Positions 62,926 to 64,000 of a stretch of DNA of 64,000 nucleotides are shown here, piece after piece. Numbering within the stretch: position 1 is the first letter of the stretch; every line of letters begins with the position of its first letter. Origin of the DNA: Symsagittifera roscoffensis (taxonomy: Eukaryota > Xenacoelomorpha > Acoela > Convolutidae); assembly GCF_963678635.1 (NCBI RefSeq), contig NC_087066.1, forward strand, positions 518,201 to 582,200, written 5' to 3'. The notes under the pieces were generated by a model. It did no database searches. It saw only the letters and a program-made list of their open reading frames with translations, and was not told the origin of the DNA. The position numbers and the translations under genes were made by a program.

Positions 62926-63522
62926 TTTTAACTTATACTTCACAATCTTGAAACCTCCGAAACATTTTTCATTTCCATTTTTCAAAATAACATGCTGACA
63001 AGTACGCAATAATTCTAGTTCAAAATAGACCAATAGGATTCATCCAATCCGTCACTTTCTCTAACTCAAACTAAGATCAATTAGACGAATAATATAGAAC
63101 TCCAGGCACATCTATAACTATAACTTTACGACCTCCAGGTCAAAAATAAGCAAACCACTCCAACTTGACAACTAAAATAAATATCACCATAATACCGTAC
63201 CCCTCCCTTATCTAATAACCCAAAGATCAACAATATTTCCCCAACTCAGACCACGAATACCCCCAAAACAAATTTGTTAACTTAGCCTAAAGTAACAAAA
63301 TGAACATTTTAATTAGCCTAAAGTATAAAAATCTCACCATACCCCGGATCATTTGACAAACAAAAATAAAGAAAAAGACGACCTCCCGATCACCATAAAA
63401 ATTGCCCCCAACAATTTTTTACAAAACTCAACCCACTTGTCAAAAAACTAATAAATAATTCGACCACACTTGAAAATCGCCCCAAACAGCAAAAAATATT
63501 CGACCAAGAGATCATTTCTTAA
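62926..63522 (+). other. Noncoding gap with repeated motif and TATA-like box, element B copy 2
   Basis: The 13-base repeat TTAGCCTAAAGTA is at 63282-63294 and 63313-63325. The second copy runs into TATAAAAA (about 63324-63331), about 190 bp before the 76-aa ORF. Copy 1 keeps all of this. It is a candidate internal promoter or splice-control spot. Confidence 0.45.
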
Positions 63523-63753
63523 ATGCTCTTCTCTCAAACAGTCACTAAAATTTTCATAAATCTTAAACATTTTTTTACGATACTTGAAACCTTTATAAAA
63601 TTTCTTTTTGATATACTTGAATCTTTTCTAATAATCTTAATCATTTTTTGTAACATTTTTTTAATTTTCTACACTATCTTCGAACTATTTCTCCAACTTT
63701 CCAAAACCCTTGATTATATCCACAGGTACGATTCATACAACTTGTCTAAATGA
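63523..63753 (+). CDS. Element B 76-aa hydrophobic micro-ORF
   Basis: Intact here from ATG 63523. The centre is a long F/I/L-rich hydrophobic stretch ('FLIILIIFCNIFLIFYTIF') likely to span a membrane, with a polar C-terminus. Its stop overlaps the ATG of the next ORF (ATGA at 63750-63753). In copy 1 the frame is lost through one extra base in a homopolymer. No similarity is recognised. Confidence 0.55.
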   Translation: MLFSQTVTKIFINLKHFFTILETFIKFLFDILESFLIILIIFCNIFLIFYTIFELFLQLSKTLDYIHRYDSYNLSK

Positions 63754-63938
63754 TACGAACAATTTTCAGTAGAACTGATATTTTTTTATTGTTTGTAATT
63801 TTCTTAACATTTTTATCATCCCTCATATTGACAATATGCAAATGTATAAAGAAAGCAATCATCACATTTGCCCTAGCAACAATTTTTCTAATTATTTTTT
63901 TGGAAGAATATTATAATAAACATAAACTTTCTCACTAA
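63750..63938 (+). CDS. Element B 62-aa membrane micro-ORF, copy 2
   Basis: Two hydrophobic segments with an intervening CKCIKK turn. Relative to copy 1, six residues differ and nearly all swaps keep hydrophobic character. The start overlaps the stop of the 76-aa ORF by ATGA, suggesting coupled translation or a shared messenger. Confidence 0.6.
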   Translation: MIRTIFSRTDIFLLFVIFLTFLSSLILTICKCIKKAIITFALATIFLIIFLEEYYNKHKLSH

Positions 63939-63946
63939 AGTAATAA

Positions 63947-64000
63947 TTCAAAAATCTATCAAAAATTGCTACCCAACAGTCACAAAGTCAGTCTTCACCG
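63947..64000 (+). CDS. Start of the ATG-less frame in element B copy 2, cut by the window
   Basis: After two in-frame stops at 63941-63946 the frame opens and is still open at the window end (18 codons). It matches the opening of the 377-codon ATG-less frame in copy 1 with few changes, and again contains no ATG. Confidence 0.55.

Larger units (their letters stand above)
52612..64000 (+). mobile_element. Element B copy 2, truncated by the window end
   Basis: It starts with a 410-bp LTR at 52612 and follows the gene order of copy 1 up to the opening of the ATG-less frame at 63947. If it has the same length as copy 1 it should end near 71.5 kb, outside the window. It lies head to head with copy 1, the two 5' LTRs facing each other. 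gag-pol has one nonsense and two frameshift lesions, all different from those in copy 1. Confidence 0.93.

Overview
The window is essentially all transposon and repeat DNA from a eukaryote, and I recognise no host gene. Ty3/gypsy-type LTR retroelements with metazoan-style features (GPY/F integrase tails, an env-like gene, LTRs with TATA or AATAAA signals) in AT-rich repeats suggest an invertebrate animal. A nematode is plausible, but the sequence alone does not prove it.

Region 1 (about 1-18661, + strand) is the 3' three quarters or more of a large, decayed Ty3/gypsy element, called element A here. In order it holds gag, a two-knuckle nucleocapsid with protease, RT, RNase H, a linker with a 22-codon repeat, and integrase with a GPF tail. 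The integrase ORF continues into an acidic region that ends in an OARD1/TARG1-like macrodomain. About 400 bp later come a coiled-coil ORF and a roughly 6.7 kb run of open frames, probably once a single polyprotein. That run begins with a clear SGNH/GDSL hydrolase domain. A purine tract and a 420 bp LTR with TATA box and a tRNA-like segment close the element. The coding part carries many stops and frameshifts.

Region 2 (15603-27475) is a tandem amplification. The last ORF of element A, its 3' noncoding region, LTR, PBS/leader and a noncoding repeat block (block S) form a unit of about 5.4-5.6 kb, present twice, followed by a third partial copy of just the ORF. Region 3 (27476-30359) is more of the same AT-rich noncoding repeat family.

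Region 4 (30364-49280, - strand) is a structurally complete 18,917 bp retroelement (element B). It has 410 bp LTRs that differ at about two sites and a 4 bp target duplication (GTTA). Its order is LTR, PBS, a 77-aa ORF, a basic 155-aa ORF, a single-frame gag-pol, two tiny membrane ORFs, a 377-codon frame without ATG, an 872-aa env-like glycoprotein, a 601-aa unknown ORF, a long 3' region, and LTR. Neighbouring ORFs are tightly overlapped, twice as ATGA stop/start overlaps.

Region 5 (49285-52611) is a repeat-rich noncoding spacer. Region 6 (52612-64000, + strand) is a second copy of element B, head to head with the first and cut by the window end. The two copies carry different disabling mutations. 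Comparing them supports the small ORFs: the 77-aa ORF differs at six bases, all synonymous. The most unusual items are the macrodomain and SGNH hydrolase carried by element A and the compact accessory-gene block of element B.
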